Notes: generated by a model not told the origin, from the sequence alone. A DNA stretch of 40,934 nt from Cribrihabitans marinus (GCF_900109035.1 NZ_FNYD01000017.1:1-40934); one strand, 5' to 3'. Positions 1 through 9,858 are shown, counted from the stretch's first letter. Numbers and translations: made by a program.

Positions 1-21
1 GCCCAGAACCTTGATGTCCAT
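1..21 (-). CDS. start of a gene running off the left edge (7 codons)
   Basis: The reverse strand reads ATG at 21-19 followed by codons for D-I-K-V-L-G to the window edge, with a well placed AGGAG ribosome-binding sequence about 10 bases upstream. It lies 73 bases after the aminotransferase stop on the same strand, so it may be the last gene of that block. Seven residues are too few to name a family. Confidence 0.4.
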
Positions 22-94
22 CAGATGCTCCTCTCTCCACCTATGCCCGCCACGGTAGCAGCGGGTTGGTGGGAAGGCAGTTCATCCCATTAGC

Positions 95-1264
95 TCAGAT
101 GGAAAGCGCCTGCAGGCGCTTGAAAAGCGTGCCGATCCCGGTCGGATCGAGATTGGCGAAGGCCACCCGCAGCTGCCGCGCGCCGGCGGGGTCCGAGGCT
201 GGCATGAACATGGTTCCCGGCAGCAGCAGGATGCCCGCCTCGGCCACCAGGTGCCGCGCCAGATCGTCCGAGCGCATGTCGAACGGATGCTCGAGATAGG
301 CGAAATAGGCGCCCAGCCCCAGCAGCCGCCACCCGCGCGCCTCCAGCTTCGGCATTTCCCGGAGAATGGCCGCCCGGCGGTCCAGGATCTCGGCTCGTTC
401 GCCGGCCAGCCATTGGCCCAGGTTGCGTATCCCCCACAGCGCCGCGTGCTGTCCGATCTGACCGGGGCATATCGCAACCGTGTCGAGAAACTTCTCGATC
501 TGAGCCAAGCGGGCAGGGCTGGTGGCCATCGCGCCGACCCGGTGGCCGGTCAGCCGATAGGCCTTGGAGAACGAATAAAGATGCACCAGCGTCTCGTCCC
601 AGCCAGGGCGCGAAAAGAGGTCGTGCGGCGGGCCGCTCCGGCTGTCGAAATCGCGATAGGTTTCATCGACGATCAGCGCCAGGCCGCGGTCCCGGGCCAG
701 GTCGAAAAGGGCCGCCACCAGTTCGGCGGGATATTCGACGCCGCCGGGATTGTTCGGGGTGACCAGGGTGATCGCGCGGGTGCGTTCGGTAATCAGCGCC
801 GCGGCCCGGTCCGGATCGGGCAGCAGGCCGGGGCCGGTGGCCAGCGGCACGGCCCGCACGCCGCTCATGTCCAGCCACATCTTGTGATTGAAATACCACG
901 GGGTCGGCAGGATCACCTCGTCGCCCTCGCCGGTCAGGGCCGATAAGGCCGCGGCAAAGGCCTGGTTGCATCCCGAGGTGATCGCAATCCGGCCCGGATC
1001 CATGTCGGCGCAATAGTGCTCGGAGATTTCGGTCGCCAGCGCCGCCCGCAGCTCGGGGTTGCCCAGAACCGGTCCGTAGAGATGTGCGGCATCCTCGGTC
1101 AGCGCGAACTCGGCGATGGCCCGTCGCAGCCCGTCGGGCGGCGGATCCACCGGCGCGGCCTGGCTGACATTGATCAACGGCCGGTCGGGCGGAAAGCTCA
1201 CGCCCTCCAGCCAGCGCCGTGCTTCCATCACCGGGGGTGCGAAGGTCTGTGCCGTGCGTGTCAT
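95..1264 (-). CDS. class I/II pyridoxal-phosphate aminotransferase
   Basis: A 389-residue fold-type I PLP enzyme, the usual length for AspC-like aminotransferases. Visible family motifs are NNPGG at 171-175, DETYRDF at 200-206 (Asp and Tyr contacting the cofactor) and SFSKAYRLTG at 231-240 with the Schiff-base lysine at about 234. It should move an amino group between an amino acid and a 2-oxo acid in the cytoplasm; the substrate cannot be read from the sequence. It starts 12 bases after gpt and is probably in the same transcript as fabI, the exporter gene and gpt. The start is supported by the tight spacing to gpt and by an N-terminus of normal length. Confidence 0.9.
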   Translation of the reverse strand: MTRTAQTFAPPVMEARRWLEGVSFPPDRPLINVSQAAPVDPPPDGLRRAIAEFALTEDAAHLYGPVLGNPELRAALATEISEHYCADMDPGRIAITSGCNQAFAAALSALTGEGDEVILPTPWYFNHKMWLDMSGVRAVPLATGPGLLPDPDRAAALITERTRAITLVTPNNPGGVEYPAELVAALFDLARDRGLALIVDETYRDFDSRSGPPHDLFSRPGWDETLVHLYSFSKAYRLTGHRVGAMATSPARLAQIEKFLDTVAICPGQIGQHAALWGIRNLGQWLAGERAEILDRRAAILREMPKLEARGWRLLGLGAYFAYLEHPFDMRSDDLARHLVAEAGILLLPGTMFMPASDPAGARQLRVAFANLDPTGIGTLFKRLQALSI

Positions 1265-1276
1265 GGCGCGGGCGCT

Positions 1277-1780
1277 TCAGTCGGTGCCGCGATAGGGCTC
1301 GACATATTGCAGCGCCATGTCCCAGGGAAAGAAGATCCAGGTGTCCTGGCTGACCTCGGTGATGAAAGTGTCGACCATCGGGTTGCCCTTGGGCTTGGCA
1401 TAGACGGTGGCGAAATGCGCCTTGGGATACATGGCGCGCACCAGTTCCAGGGTCTTGCCGCTGTCGACCAGGTCATCGACGATCAGGATGCCGGTGCCGT
1501 CGCCCATCATCTCGGCATTCGGCGCCTTGAGGACCTCGGCCTCGCCCTGCGACTGGTGGTGATAGGACTTGACGCTGATCGTGTCGACGGTGCGGATGTC
1601 CAGCTCGCGCGCGACGATCATCGCCGGCGCCATGCCGCCGCGGGTGATCGCCACCACGGCCCGCCAGCCGCCATCGTCGGGGCCATGACCGTCCAGCCGC
1701 CAGGCCAGCGCGCGCGAGTCGCGGTGGATCTGGTCCCAGCTTATGTGAAATCCCTTCTCGTGGGGCAGGCGGTCGGTCAT
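1277..1780 (-). CDS. gpt: xanthine phosphoribosyltransferase
   Basis: A 167-residue protein of the type I phosphoribosyltransferase fold. The PRPP-binding loop is visible as [13 protein letters not shown] at about 98-110, and [10 protein letters not shown] near 45-54 is the dinucleotide/pyrophosphate loop typical of Gpt. It salvages xanthine and guanine (and to a lesser degree hypoxanthine) into nucleotides using PRPP. Length and the C-terminal [10 protein letters not shown] segment fit the Gpt family well. It lies between the LysE-like exporter (16-base gap) and the aminotransferase (12-base gap), so co-transcription is likely, although the functions are not obviously linked. Confidence 0.93.
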   Translation of the reverse strand: MTDRLPHEKGFHISWDQIHRDSRALAWRLDGHGPDDGGWRAVVAITRGGMAPAMIVARELDIRTVDTISVKSYHHQSQGEAEVLKAPNAEMMGDGTGILIVDDLVDSGKTLELVRAMYPKAHFATVYAKPKGNPMVDTFITEVSQDTWIFFPWDMALQYVEPYRGTD

Positions 1781-1796
1781 GTCGGCATATCCTTCG

Positions 1797-2405
1797 TTAT
1801 TGTCGGCTGATCAGCAGGCGCAGGCCCAAAATCCCCAGAACCCCGGCGGCGATGCGGTCGAACAACGGTTTCATGCGCAGGTATCCATTGCGCGCGGGCC
1901 CGGTGGCCAGCAGCAGGGCAAAACCGGAATAGGCGATCCATTCGACCAGCAGGTGGTTGAGCACGATCAGCGCCTTTTCCCCCGGCGCCAGGTCCGGCGG
2001 GAAGATCACCAGAAGCACGGCCGAGGCAAAAAGCACGGATTTGGGATTTCCGAGGTTGACCAGGAACCCGGTGCGAAAGGCCCGGCCGCGCGGCACGGCC
2101 ACGGCGTCGCCCACCGGCCGGCGCGCATCGCGCCACATGCCCCAGGCGATCCACAGCAGGTAGCCGGCCCCGGCCAGCTTGATCGCGGCATAGGCCCAGG
2201 GCACCAGTGCGAACACCGCCTCCATTCCCAGCAACGCCAGCATCGTCCAGAGCGCGGCCATCAGCCCCAGCCCCAGTCCGGTGGCGATCCCGGCGGCGGC
2301 GCCGGAGACCAGCGACGTGCGCAAGGCAAGCAGCAGCGCAGGGCCCGGCGAGGCCAACGCCGCCAGCAGCGTCAGGTTGAAGGCGAGGAGGTGCTCCCAG
2401 CCCAT
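1797..2405 (-). CDS. LysE/RhtB family amino-acid exporter
   Basis: A 202-residue, strongly hydrophobic protein with about six membrane segments. The N-terminal [15 protein letters not shown] stretch and the central [13 protein letters not shown] motif are the two hallmarks of the LysE/RhtB translocator family, inner-membrane exporters of amino acids or their derivatives. The substrate is not predictable. It begins 5 bases after the fabI stop, and ATG at 2405 gives a standard N-terminus, so it is almost certainly translated from the fabI transcript. Confidence 0.9.
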   Translation of the reverse strand: MGWEHLLAFNLTLLAALASPGPALLLALRTSLVSGAAAGIATGLGLGLMAALWTMLALLGMEAVFALVPWAYAAIKLAGAGYLLWIAWGMWRDARRPVGDAVAVPRGRAFRTGFLVNLGNPKSVLFASAVLLVIFPPDLAPGEKALIVLNHLLVEWIAYSGFALLLATGPARNGYLRMKPLFDRIAAGVLGILGLRLLISRQ

Positions 2406-2410
2406 CGCGC

Positions 2411-3217
2411 TCAGTGCTTCTCGATATCCGGCGCGTCCACGGCCTTCATCCCGACGATGTGATAGCCCGAATCCACGTGCAGGGTCTCACCCGTCACGCC
2501 CGAGCTGAGATCGCTCAGCAGATAGAGTGCCGATTTGCCCACGTCATCGGTGGTCACGTTGCGGCGCAGCGGCGAGTTGAACTCGTTCCATTTCATGATG
2601 TAGCGGAAATCGCCGATGCCGCTGGCCGCCAGCGTCTTGATCGGGCCGGCCGAGATGGCGTTGACGCGGATGCCGTCCTTGCCCAGGTCCTCGGCCATGT
2701 ATTTCACCGACGCCTCCAGCGCCGCCTTGGCCACGCCCATCACGTTGTAATGCGGCATCACCTGTTCGGCGCCGTAATAGGTGAGGGTGAGGGCGCTGCC
2801 GCCTTCGCCCATCATCTTCTCGGCGCGTTGCATGACGGCGGTGAAGGAATAGACCGATATGTCCATGGTGAGCGAGAAGTTGCCCCGGCTGGTGTCCACA
2901 TAGCGGCCGCGCAATTCGTTCTTGTCGGAGAACCCGATGGCGTGGACCACGAAATCCAGCTCGCCCCAGGTCTCGGCCAGCGCGGCGAACAGGGCATCGA
3001 GCGAGTCCTCGTCACCGACGTCGCAGGGCAGGACGATCTGGCTGCCCAGCTGCGCGGCCAGCGGATCCACCCGCCGTTTCAGCGCCTCACCCTGGTAGGA
3101 AAAGGCCAGTTCGGCCCCGGCGTCGGCCAGGGACCGGGCGATACCCCAGGCAATGGACTTGTCGTTGGCGAGGCCCATGATGAGGCCGCGTTTTCCGGCC
3201 ATCAACGCATTTGACAT
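2411..3217 (-). CDS. fabI: enoyl-[acyl-carrier-protein] reductase (NADH)
   Basis: A 268-residue short-chain dehydrogenase of the FabI type. It performs the last reduction of each fatty-acid elongation cycle, converting trans-2-enoyl-ACP to acyl-ACP with NAD(P)H. The divergent FabI nucleotide-binding motif is [13 protein letters not shown] at 15-27, and the catalytic pair appears as Tyr157 and Lys164 (Y-x6-K spacing, distinctive for FabI rather than ordinary SDRs). [11 protein letters not shown] further on is the FabI substrate-loop signature. It is the first gene of the minus-strand block and is divergent from pdxH across 143 bases. Confidence 0.96.
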   Translation of the reverse strand: MSNALMAGKRGLIMGLANDKSIAWGIARSLADAGAELAFSYQGEALKRRVDPLAAQLGSQIVLPCDVGDEDSLDALFAALAETWGELDFVVHAIGFSDKNELRGRYVDTSRGNFSLTMDISVYSFTAVMQRAEKMMGEGGSALTLTYYGAEQVMPHYNVMGVAKAALEASVKYMAEDLGKDGIRVNAISAGPIKTLAASGIGDFRYIMKWNEFNSPLRRNVTTDDVGKSALYLLSDLSSGVTGETLHVDSGYHIVGMKAVDAPDIEKH

Positions 3218-3360
3218 ATTCGGTTCTCCGCCTGTCGTCCCGTTCCTGTTCAGGTGGTTTAGGCGATTGCCGTGAAGGCATCAAGGCCGGGAGACGCGCA
3301 CCCTTGCGGCGTGTCCCGCTTGCGCCTAACGTCCGGCCGTCAACGGCACGAGGGCAGGGC

Positions 3361-3966
3361 ATGAGCGACAGGGACGGCATATTCGCAGGCGGCGACCCGT
3401 TCGAGATCGCCCGCCGTTGGCTGGCCGAGGCCGAGGCGACCGAACCCAACGACCCAAACGCCATCGCGCTCTCCACCGTCGATTCGAGCGGCCTTCCGAA
3501 TGCGCGGATGGTGCTGCTCAAGGAGATCGAGGCCGACGCCTTCGTGTTCTACACCAACTATGAAAGCGTGAAGGCGCAGGAAATCGAAGGCGCCGGCAAG
3601 GCTGCTTTCGTGATGCACTGGAAATCGCTGCGGCGTCAGATCCGCGTGCGGGGCACGGTCAGCCGCGAGGAGGGCCCGCAGGCCGATGCCTACTACGCCT
3701 CGCGCTCGCTCAAGAGCCGGCTCGGGGCCTGGGCCTCGGCCCAGTCGCGCCCGTTATCGAGCCGGACGGCCCTGATGGCCGAAGTGGCCAAACTGACCTC
3801 AAAGCTCGGCACCAATCCGCCGCGTCCGCCGTTCTGGGGCGGGTATCGGATCAACCCCAGTGAGATTGAGTTCTGGGCCGACGGCGCCTTCCGGTTGCAC
3901 GACCGGTTTCGCTGGACTCGGGCCGAGGGCGGCGATGGATGGCAAATTTCGCGTCTGAATCCCTGA
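3361..3966 (+). CDS. pdxH: pyridoxamine/pyridoxine 5'-phosphate oxidase
   Basis: A 201-residue FMN flavoprotein that oxidises pyridoxine or pyridoxamine 5'-phosphate to pyridoxal 5'-phosphate, the cofactor used by the nearby aminotransferase. FMN-binding segments ARMVLLKE (48-55) and [12 protein letters not shown] (63-74) are present, as is the Q-I-R-V-R-G strand near 93-98. The C-terminal substrate signature is seen as [13 protein letters not shown] (170-182) and the terminal SRLNP. ATG at 3361 directly follows a GAGGGCAGGGC ribosome-binding region. The open frame extends further upstream, but that part has no family resemblance. Confidence 0.95.
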   Translation: MSDRDGIFAGGDPFEIARRWLAEAEATEPNDPNAIALSTVDSSGLPNARMVLLKEIEADAFVFYTNYESVKAQEIEGAGKAAFVMHWKSLRRQIRVRGTVSREEGPQADAYYASRSLKSRLGAWASAQSRPLSSRTALMAEVAKLTSKLGTNPPRPPFWGGYRINPSEIEFWADGAFRLHDRFRWTRAEGGDGWQISRLNP

Positions 3967-4087
3967 ATTCCACGTGACGCGAAATGCAACCTCTTGATTT
4001 CAAGTCGTGTTTTTTGCTTGAACTTTTGTTGTAAAATCTTGCACACCAAGAGGATAGTTTACGATAACATTCCCGTTGGGACATCCG

Positions 4088-4621
4088 GTGGCAGAAGACT
4101 TGACGGAAATGCAGCATGTGAAGGGCCGCGTGAAGTGGTTCGACCCTTCCAAGGGTTACGGGTTCGTCGTTGCGGCTGCGGGCGGCCCGGATATTCTGTT
4201 GCATGTTAACGTCTTGCGTAACTTCGGTCAAAGCTCCGTCGCCGATGGCGCCGAGATCGAGATTGTGACCAACCGGACCGACCGCGGCGTGCAGGCGGTG
4301 GAGGTGGTCAGCATTGCGCCGCCCGAGCGCGCCGATACCGGTGTGCTTGCCGATTTCGCCGAACTCGACCCGGAAACCATCCGTGCCGCGCCAATGGAAC
4401 CGGCCCGAGTCAAGTGGTTCGACAAGGGCAAGGGCTTCGGTTTTGCCAACGTGTTCGGTCGCAGCGAGGATGTCTTTCTTCATATCGAGGTGCTGCGCCA
4501 GTCCGGGCTTGCCGACCTGCAGCCCGGCGAGGCGCTTGCGATGCGCGTGATCGAGGGCAAGCGCGGCCGGATGGCCGCTGAGGTGCTGGCCTGGGAAGCG
4601 GCGCTTTCGCTCAAGACCTGA
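4088..4621 (+). CDS. double cold-shock-domain protein
   Basis: Two CspA-type cold-shock domains joined by a linker, 177 residues if the GTG at 4088 is used. Domain one begins VKGRVKWFDPSKGYGFV (about 11-27) and domain two ARVKWFDKGKGFGF (about 106-119); each keeps the aromatic RNP1 motif (KGYGFV, KGFGFA), while the RNP2-like segments are DILLHV and DVFLHI. These bind single-stranded RNA or DNA, usually acting as RNA chaperones. Start choice is uncertain: TTG at 4076, GTG at 4088 and ATG at 4109 are all in frame before the first domain. The roughly 110 bases upstream are noticeably AT-rich compared with the surroundings, as in other cold-shock leaders. Tandem CSD proteins of this size are common in alphaproteobacteria. 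Confidence 0.88.
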   Translation: MAEDLTEMQHVKGRVKWFDPSKGYGFVVAAAGGPDILLHVNVLRNFGQSSVADGAEIEIVTNRTDRGVQAVEVVSIAPPERADTGVLADFAELDPETIRAAPMEPARVKWFDKGKGFGFANVFGRSEDVFLHIEVLRQSGLADLQPGEALAMRVIEGKRGRMAAEVLAWEAALSLKT

Positions 4622-4633
4622 AGGGTGATGTGT

Positions 4634-5101
4634 ATGCGTGCGTTGTTTCTCGCCTGTCTGCTCTGGGTCGCAGTGTCGGGTGCGGCACGCGCGGGAGAAT
4701 GCAGCCCCGATATAGTGACCCTGCGCACCGACCAGGGTGTTCTGCAATTCTCGGTCGAACTTGCCGACACGCCGCAAGAGCGGTCGCGCGGCCTGATGTT
4801 CCGCGAAGACTTGCCGAAATGGGCCGGCATGCTCTTTGTCTACGAGCGTCCGCAGCCCGCAAGCTTCTGGATGAAGAACACGCTTATCCCGCTGGATATG
4901 CTGTTTGCGGACCGGACGGGGCGCGTCACCCGTGTTCATCACCGCGCTGTGCCCGGCGACCTGACCCCGATCGACGGGGGGCGGGAGGTCTTTGCGGTGC
5001 TGGAAATCAACGGGGGATTGGCCGAGGAGCTGGGCTTGGACCCGGGGGCGGTGATGCGTCATCCGGCGTTCGCGGGCGGGCCCGCGGCCTGGCCCTGTTA
5101 G
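4634..5101 (+). CDS. DUF192 family secreted protein
   Basis: A 155-residue protein with a cleavable signal peptide (hydrophobic residues 3-19, likely cut after AARA). The mature part is a DUF192 domain, recognised by RSRGLMFR, the hydrophobic MLFVYE strand and the FWMKNTLIPLDMLF core motif. The biochemical role of DUF192 is unknown; the domain is generally exported. ATG at 4634 has AAGGG 8 bases upstream. GTG 4625 and ATG 4628 are possible, but they only add residues ahead of a normal signal peptide. It lies 12 bases after the cold-shock gene, so the two probably share a transcript. Confidence 0.85.
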   Translation: MRALFLACLLWVAVSGAARAGECSPDIVTLRTDQGVLQFSVELADTPQERSRGLMFREDLPKWAGMLFVYERPQPASFWMKNTLIPLDMLFADRTGRVTRVHHRAVPGDLTPIDGGREVFAVLEINGGLAEELGLDPGAVMRHPAFAGGPAAWPC

Positions 5102-5144
5102 GGCTTTTCGAATCCTTTGCGCCCCGCTAGGAAGGCGCACGGTC

Positions 5145-5221
5145 CGGGGCGTGGCGCAGTCTGGTAGCGCACCTGTTTTGGGTACAGGGGGTCGTGAGTT
5201 CGAATCTCGCCGCCCCGACCA
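5145..5221 (+). tRNA. tRNA-Pro (TGG anticodon)
   Basis: A complete cloverleaf can be folded by eye. The acceptor stem is CGGGGCG with CGCCCCG, the anticodon stem is CCTGT/ACAGG around loop TTTGGGT (anticodon TGG, reading CCA and other proline codons), and the T-loop reads TTCGAAT. The CCA end is encoded at 5219-5221. It sits between the DUF192 gene and the convergent lipoprotein gene. Confidence 0.96.
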
Positions 5222-5230
5222 GTTTTCCTA

Positions 5231-5665
5231 CTACATCGGCTCCCCGCCCGCGGCGCGGTAGAGACGGTTGATCTGGCGGGTGATCCGCGGATCCGACGGC
5301 GCGATGCGCCGGGCCAGGCCGGTCCGCTGCGGGACGTTCAGGAACAGTTCGGAATCCACCCGGTAACCCGGCGCGTCCTCGCTGGCGAGAAACCGGATCA
5401 CCAGCTGCGGCAGGTCCTGCGGATAGCCGTCATATTCCACGATCGCGGCCGCGGTGGCGGCCGGGGCCATGAATTCGCGGCATTCCAGCGCGCCGGTGCT
5501 CAACTCGCGGAACTCGCGCGCGGGCCCGATGCAGGACGCCTCGAACGCCTCGAGGAATCGCGTCGGCGGGTCTTCGAACCGGGCCGAAGGCGCCACCGGC
5601 CCAACATCTTGTGCCACGCATCCGCCAAGCAGGAATATCATCAATGCGGATCCCCGGACGGGCAT
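5231..5665 (-). CDS. small putative lipoprotein, unknown function
   Basis: A 144-residue protein with a short positively charged start, a hydrophobic stretch and a lipobox LLGGC, so Cys16 would be lipidated. The mature sequence has two further cysteines (in EASCIGP and ALECREF), which could form a disulphide, and the C-terminus contains ITRQINRLYRAAGG. I recognise no domain; it resembles small conserved envelope lipoproteins of Rhodobacteraceae. It converges on tRNA-Pro and is divergent from nrdJ. Confidence 0.7.
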   Translation of the reverse strand: MPVRGSALMIFLLGGCVAQDVGPVAPSARFEDPPTRFLEAFEASCIGPAREFRELSTGALECREFMAPAATAAAIVEYDGYPQDLPQLVIRFLASEDAPGYRVDSELFLNVPQRTGLARRIAPSDPRITRQINRLYRAAGGEPM

Positions 5666-5954
5666 GACAGCAACCCTTTCGGCCTTGGTGCGCTCTTTCG
5701 GTGACGGTAGGACAAACCGCGCGGGGCGGCGAGGCGCGATTTGCCGCTACCGCCGGTTGTGGCCATTCAGGCGCAGGCCGACAGGCCGATTTCCCCGCGC
5801 CGCCCGGAAAACCCTGATGCGGCCGGCATTTGGCGGCACAAGGGCAGGGCGCAACCCACGGGCGACCATGTGGAGGAATCGGAACGCAGCGCCCTGCGCC
5901 CCGCGATCCCCCGCAGGTCAACAAAAAAGAGTTCCCGAAATTTGAAATTTTGCG
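5666..5954. other. gene-free upstream half of the lipoprotein/nrdJ intergenic region
   Basis: The stretch between the lipoprotein gene start and the nrdJ promoter shows no convincing gene. Open frames here lack ribosome-binding sites and protein-like composition. Bases 5926-5950 are AT-rich, including AAATTTGAAATTT, directly upstream of the nrdJ -35 element, like an UP element. The rest of the interval, to 6213, is described in the promoter, operator and leader entries. Confidence 0.5.
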
Positions 5955-5984
5955 TTGACCAATTGGGTGAACATACGCCAGATT
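5955..5984 (+). promoter_or_regulatory. candidate nrdJ promoter
   Basis: TTGACC at 5955-5960 is a good -35 element. After 18 bases CAGATT at 5979-5984 is a weak -10. An AT-rich stretch precedes it. The -10 lies inside the first NrdR-like box, as expected for a repressed promoter. It would give a leader of about 220 bases before nrdJ. Confidence 0.45.
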
Positions 5985-6019
5985 GTGTGGACCGACCGCG
6001 CCGACACTAAATCTGGTAG
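5973..6019 (+). promoter_or_regulatory. pair of NrdR-box-like operators
   Basis: Two 16-base elements resemble the NrdR consensus acaCwAtATaTwGtgt: ATACGCCAGATTGTGT at 5973-5988 and ACACTAAATCTGGTAG at 6004-6019, each matching 11 of 16 positions by my count. They are separated by exactly 15 bases, so their centres are 31 bases apart, about three helical turns, which is the spacing known for tandem NrdR boxes. They overlap the -10 and the likely transcription start of nrdJ. NrdR is the ATP/dATP-sensing repressor of ribonucleotide reductase genes. The nrdR gene itself is not in the window. Confidence 0.65.
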
Positions 6020-6122
6020 GCAATGCCAGAAATCGGGGCGCAGGGACAGATGACAACCTGACATGATGGACGGGGCTTGCCGCGTCTTCTTGGCCGGTGC
6101 GCATGGCGCGGCGGCATGGGAT

Positions 6123-6177
6123 CTGTCCGGTCGGACAGCCCGGCGCGGCCGGGAAGGGAATGCGGGGCCACGCCCCG
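6123..6177 (+). promoter_or_regulatory. structured nrdJ leader: three consecutive stem-loops
   Basis: Three perfect stem-loops follow one another in the nrdJ leader: CTGTCCG/CGGACAG (6123-6138), CCCGGC/GCCGGG (6139-6153) and CGGGGC/GCCCCG (6163-6177). The last ends 36 bases before the nrdJ start codon. No T-tract follows, so they are not terminators. They could act in mRNA stability or translation control. I tested this region against a cobalamin riboswitch and do not support that call. Confidence 0.4.
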
Positions 6178-6213
6178 GCTAGGGACGGATCGAAAAGCTC
6201 AGGGGCGGCGACC

Positions 6214-9200
6214 ATGAAGATCGAAAGAAAGTTCACCACGGCAGGTCAGGATGCATATGCGGACCTGGATTTCGTTTCGGCGACGTCCGAGATCCGCAAT
6301 CCTGACGGCACCATCGTCTTCCGACTGGAAGGTATCGAGGTGCCCGCGACGTGGAGCCAGGTCGCCAGCGACGTGATCGCGCAGAAATACTTCCGCAAGG
6401 CCGGCGTGCCGGCGCGGCTGAAGAAGGTGCGCGAAAAGGACGTGCCGGAGTTCCTGTGGCGGTCGGTCCCCGACGGCGACGATGTCGAGATGGGGGGCGA
6501 GACCTCTTCGAAGCAGGTGTTCGACCGACTGGCCGGCGCCTGGGCCTATTGGGGCTGGAAAGGTGGCTATTTCACCACCGAAGAGGACGCGCGCGCCTAT
6601 TTCGACGAGATGCGCTATATGCTCGCCACCCAGCGCGCCGCGCCCAACAGCCCGCAATGGTTCAACACCGGCCTGCACTGGGCCTATGGCATCGACGGGC
6701 CGGCGCAGGGGCACCACTATGTCGATTACAAGACCGGCAAGCTGACCAAGTCCAAATCCGCCTATGAACATCCGCAGCCGCATGCCTGCTTCATCCAGGG
6801 GGTGCAGGACGACCTGGTGAATGACGGCGGCATCATGGACCTGTGGGTGCGCGAGGCGCGGCTGTTCAAGTATGGCAGCGGAACCGGTACCAATTTCAGC
6901 CACTTGCGCGGCGAAGGTGAAGCATTGTCCGGCGGCGGCAAGTCGTCGGGCCTGATGGGCTTTCTGAAGATCGGGGATCGTGCCGCCGGCGCGATCAAAT
7001 CAGGCGGGACAACCCGTCGGGCAGCGAAGATGGTGATCGTTGATGCCGATCACCCCGATATCGAGCAATTCATCCAGTGGAAGGTGCTCGAAGAGCAGAA
7101 GGTGGCCTCGATCGTTGCCGGATCGAAGATGCACGAGAAGATGCTGAACGGTATTTTCGAGGCCATCCGCACCTGGGACGGAGGCGAGGCGGATGCCTAT
7201 GACCCGAAGGTCAACGAGGCGCTGAAGGGCGCGATCCGCGAGGCCAAGAAGGTCGCGATCCCGGAGACCTATATCAAGCGCGTGCTGGACTATGCCAGGC
7301 AGGGCCATACCAGCATCGAGTTTCCGACCTATGATACCGACTGGGATTCCGAGGCCTACAACTCGGTCTCGGGGCAAAATTCGAACAATTCCATCCGCGT
7401 CACCAACGCGTTCCTGCGCGCGGTGGAAAAGGACGCCGACTGGGAGCTGGTCAACCGCGTGAACGGCAAGGTCGCCAAGACCGTCAAGGCGCGAGACCTG
7501 TGGGAAAAGGTCGGCCACGCCGCCTGGGCCTGTGCCGATCCCGGCATCCAGTATCACGACACGGTCAACGAGTGGCACACCTGCCCGGCGGATGGCGAGA
7601 TCCGCGGCTCGAACCCGTGTTCCGAGTATATGTTCCTCGACGACACCGCCTGCAACCTGGCCTCGATGAACCTGCTGACCTTCCTCAAGGATGGCGAGTT
7701 CCAGGCCGAGGATTACATGCACGCCACCCGGCTGTGGACGCTGACGCTGGAGATCAGCGTGATGATGGCGCAGTTCCCGTCCAAGGAAATCGCGCAGCTT
7801 TCCTATGACTTCCGCACGCTGGGTTTGGGCTATGCCAATATCGGCGGGCTGCTGATGAACATGGGCTATTCCTATGACAGCGACGAGGGGCGGGCGATCT
7901 GCGGGGCGCTGACCGCGATCATGACCGGCGTGTCCTATGCCACCTCGGCCGAGGTCGCCGGCGAGCTTGGCCCCTTTGCCGCCTACGAGCGCAATGCCGA
8001 GCACATGCTGCGGGTGATCCGCAACCACCGCGCCGCCGCGCAGGGCAAGGCCAACGGTTATGAGAAGCTGAGCGTGAAGCCGGTGCCGCTGGATCACGCC
8101 AACTGCCCCGATGCGCGCCTGGTCGAACTGGCGATGACCGCCTGGGACGAGGCGCTGTCCCTGGGCGAGAAGAACGGTTACCGCAACGCGCAGGCCACGG
8201 TGATTGCACCCACCGGCACGATCGGCCTGGTGATGGATTGCGACACCACAGGGATCGAGCCCGATTTCGCTCTGGTGAAGTTCAAGAAGCTGGCCGGCGG
8301 CGGCTATTTCAAGATCATCAACCGTTCGGTTCCCGCCGCGCTCGAGAAGCAGGGCTATTCCAGCGCGCAGATCGAAGAGATCGTGTCCTATGCCGTGGGT
8401 CACGGGACCATCGGCAACGCGCCGGGGATCAACCACACCTCGCTCACCGGGCACGGGTTCGGCCCGAACGAGCTGGCCAAGGTGGATGCGGCACTTGGCT
8501 CGGCCTTCGACATCCGCTTCGTCTTCAACCAGTGGACGCTGGGCGAGGAGTTCTGCACGCAGGTTCTGGGCATCCCCGGCGACAAGCTGAACGATCCCAC
8601 CTTCGACCTGCTGCGGCACCTGGGCTTCTCCAAGGCCGATATCGATGCGGCCAACGATCATGTCTGCGGGACCATGACCCTGGAAGGCGCGCCGCATCTG
8701 AAGGAAGAGCACTATTCGATCTTCGATTGTGCCAATCCCTGCGGCAAGCGCGGCAAGCGGTTCCTCAGCGTGGACAGCCACATCACCATGATGGCGGCGG
8801 CGCAGAGCTTCATCTCGGGCGCGATCAGCAAGACGATCAACATGCCCAATGACGCCACCATCGAGGATTGCCAGAAGGCGTATGAACTCAGCTGGTCGCT
8901 GGGCGTCAAGGCCAACGCGCTCTACCGCGACGGCTCCAAGCTGAGCCAGCCGCTGGCCGCCGCCCTGGTCGAGGATGACGACGACGCGGCCGAGATCCTG
9001 GAAAGCGGCACGCCGCAGGAACGGGCCGCGGTGCTGGCCGAGAAGGTCATCGAGAAGGTCGTGGTCAAGGAGATCGTGCGCTCGCATCGCGAGAAGATGC
9101 CGGAACGCCGCAAGGGCTATACCCAGAAGGCGATCGTCGGCGGGCACAAGGTCTATCTGCGCACCGGCGAATACGGCGACGGGCAGCTGGGCGAGATCTT

Positions 9201-9846
9201 CATCGACATGCACAAGGAAGGCGCCGGCTTCCGCGCGATGATGAACAACTTCGCCATCGCGGTCTCGGTCGGCCTGCAATACGGCGTACCGCTGGAGGAG
9301 TTCGTCGACGCCTTCACCTTCACCAAGTTCGAACCGGCGGGGATGGTCCAGGGCAACGACTCGATCAAGAATGCCACTTCGATCCTCGACTACATCTTCC
9401 GGGAACTGGCGGTCAGCTATCTCGACCGCACAGACCTGGCGCATGTGAAGCCCGAGGGTGCCAGCTTCGACGATCTGGGCCGGGGCGAGGAAGAGGGCGT
9501 GTCCAACGTCTCCCAGCCCAGCGACACCGCCGCCACGCGGTCGCTGGAGGTGCTCAAGCAGATCAGTTCGACGGGCTATCTGCGCAAGCGCCTGCCGCAG
9601 GAGTTGGTGGTGTTCAACGGTGGACAGGCGGTGCCGACCGGGATGTCCGAGGCAGCGGTGACATTCGAAACCAAAAGCCAGACCACCGTCGTCGCCGAGA
9701 CGGCCACCGGGATGGACGCCCGCACCAAGGCCAAGATGCAGGGTTATGAGGGCGACCCCTGCGGCGAATGCGGAAACTACACGCTGGTGCGCAACGGCAC
9801 CTGTATGAAGTGCAACACCTGCGGATCCACGAGCGGGTGCAGCTGA
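6214..9846 (+). CDS. nrdJ: adenosylcobalamin-dependent (class II) ribonucleotide reductase
   Basis: A 1210-residue protein of the long NrdJ family, which reduces ribonucleotides to deoxyribonucleotides using a radical generated from coenzyme B12, independently of oxygen. Recognisable features are [13 protein letters not shown] near 222-234 (nucleotide site), NPCSE near 467-471 (active-site Asn-Cys-Glu triad), and a C-terminal cysteine cluster ([16 protein letters not shown]) in the last 30 residues, thought to rereduce the active site and bind zinc. The frame stays open for 39 codons upstream, but ATG at 6214 has AGGGGCGG upstream and the N-terminus MKIERKFT typical of the family. It sits behind NrdR-like boxes and a structured leader. 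Confidence 0.95.
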   Translation: MKIERKFTTAGQDAYADLDFVSATSEIRNPDGTIVFRLEGIEVPATWSQVASDVIAQKYFRKAGVPARLKKVREKDVPEFLWRSVPDGDDVEMGGETSSKQVFDRLAGAWAYWGWKGGYFTTEEDARAYFDEMRYMLATQRAAPNSPQWFNTGLHWAYGIDGPAQGHHYVDYKTGKLTKSKSAYEHPQPHACFIQGVQDDLVNDGGIMDLWVREARLFKYGSGTGTNFSHLRGEGEALSGGGKSSGLMGFLKIGDRAAGAIKSGGTTRRAAKMVIVDADHPDIEQFIQWKVLEEQKVASIVAGSKMHEKMLNGIFEAIRTWDGGEADAYDPKVNEALKGAIREAKKVAIPETYIKRVLDYARQGHTSIEFPTYDTDWDSEAYNSVSGQNSNNSIRVTNAFLRAVEKDADWELVNRVNGKVAKTVKARDLWEKVGHAAWACADPGIQYHDTVNEWHTCPADGEIRGSNPCSEYMFLDDTACNLASMNLLTFLKDGEFQAEDYMHATRLWTLTLEISVMMAQFPSKEIAQLSYDFRTLGLGYANIGGLLMNMGYSYDSDEGRAICGALTAIMTGVSYATSAEVAGELGPFAAYERNAEHMLRVIRNHRAAAQGKANGYEKLSVKPVPLDHANCPDARLVELAMTAWDEALSLGEKNGYRNAQATVIAPTGTIGLVMDCDTTGIEPDFALVKFKKLAGGGYFKIINRSVPAALEKQGYSSAQIEEIVSYAVGHGTIGNAPGINHTSLTGHGFGPNELAKVDAALGSAFDIRFVFNQWTLGEEFCTQVLGIPGDKLNDPTFDLLRHLGFSKADIDAANDHVCGTMTLEGAPHLKEEHYSIFDCANPCGKRGKRFLSVDSHITMMAAAQSFISGAISKTINMPNDATIEDCQKAYELSWSLGVKANALYRDGSKLSQPLAAALVEDDDDAAEILESGTPQERAAVLAEKVIEKVVVKEIVRSHREKMPERRKGYTQKAIVGGHKVYLRTGEYGDGQLGEIFIDMHKEGAGFRAMMNNFAIAVSVGLQYGVPLEEFVDAFTFTKFEPAGMVQGNDSIKNATSILDYIFRELAVSYLDRTDLAHVKPEGASFDDLGRGEEEGVSNVSQPSDTAATRSLEVLKQISSTGYLRKRLPQELVVFNGGQAVPTGMSEAAVTFETKSQTTVVAETATGMDARTKAKMQGYEGDPCGECGNYTLVRNGTCMKCNTCGSTSGCS

Positions 9847-9858
9847 GGAGAGACGAAA

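Noticed and set aside
3851-5140. 429-codon minus-strand open frame
   Set aside because: It lies antisense to pdxH, the cold-shock gene and the DUF192 gene, which all have clear family motifs; its own translation has no recognisable features.
6061-6213. Cobalamin riboswitch upstream of nrdJ
   Set aside because: AGGGAA followed by a hairpin is reminiscent of the riboswitch core, but the CGCAAC segment and the downstream B12 box are missing, and repression of a B12-dependent enzyme by B12 would make little sense.
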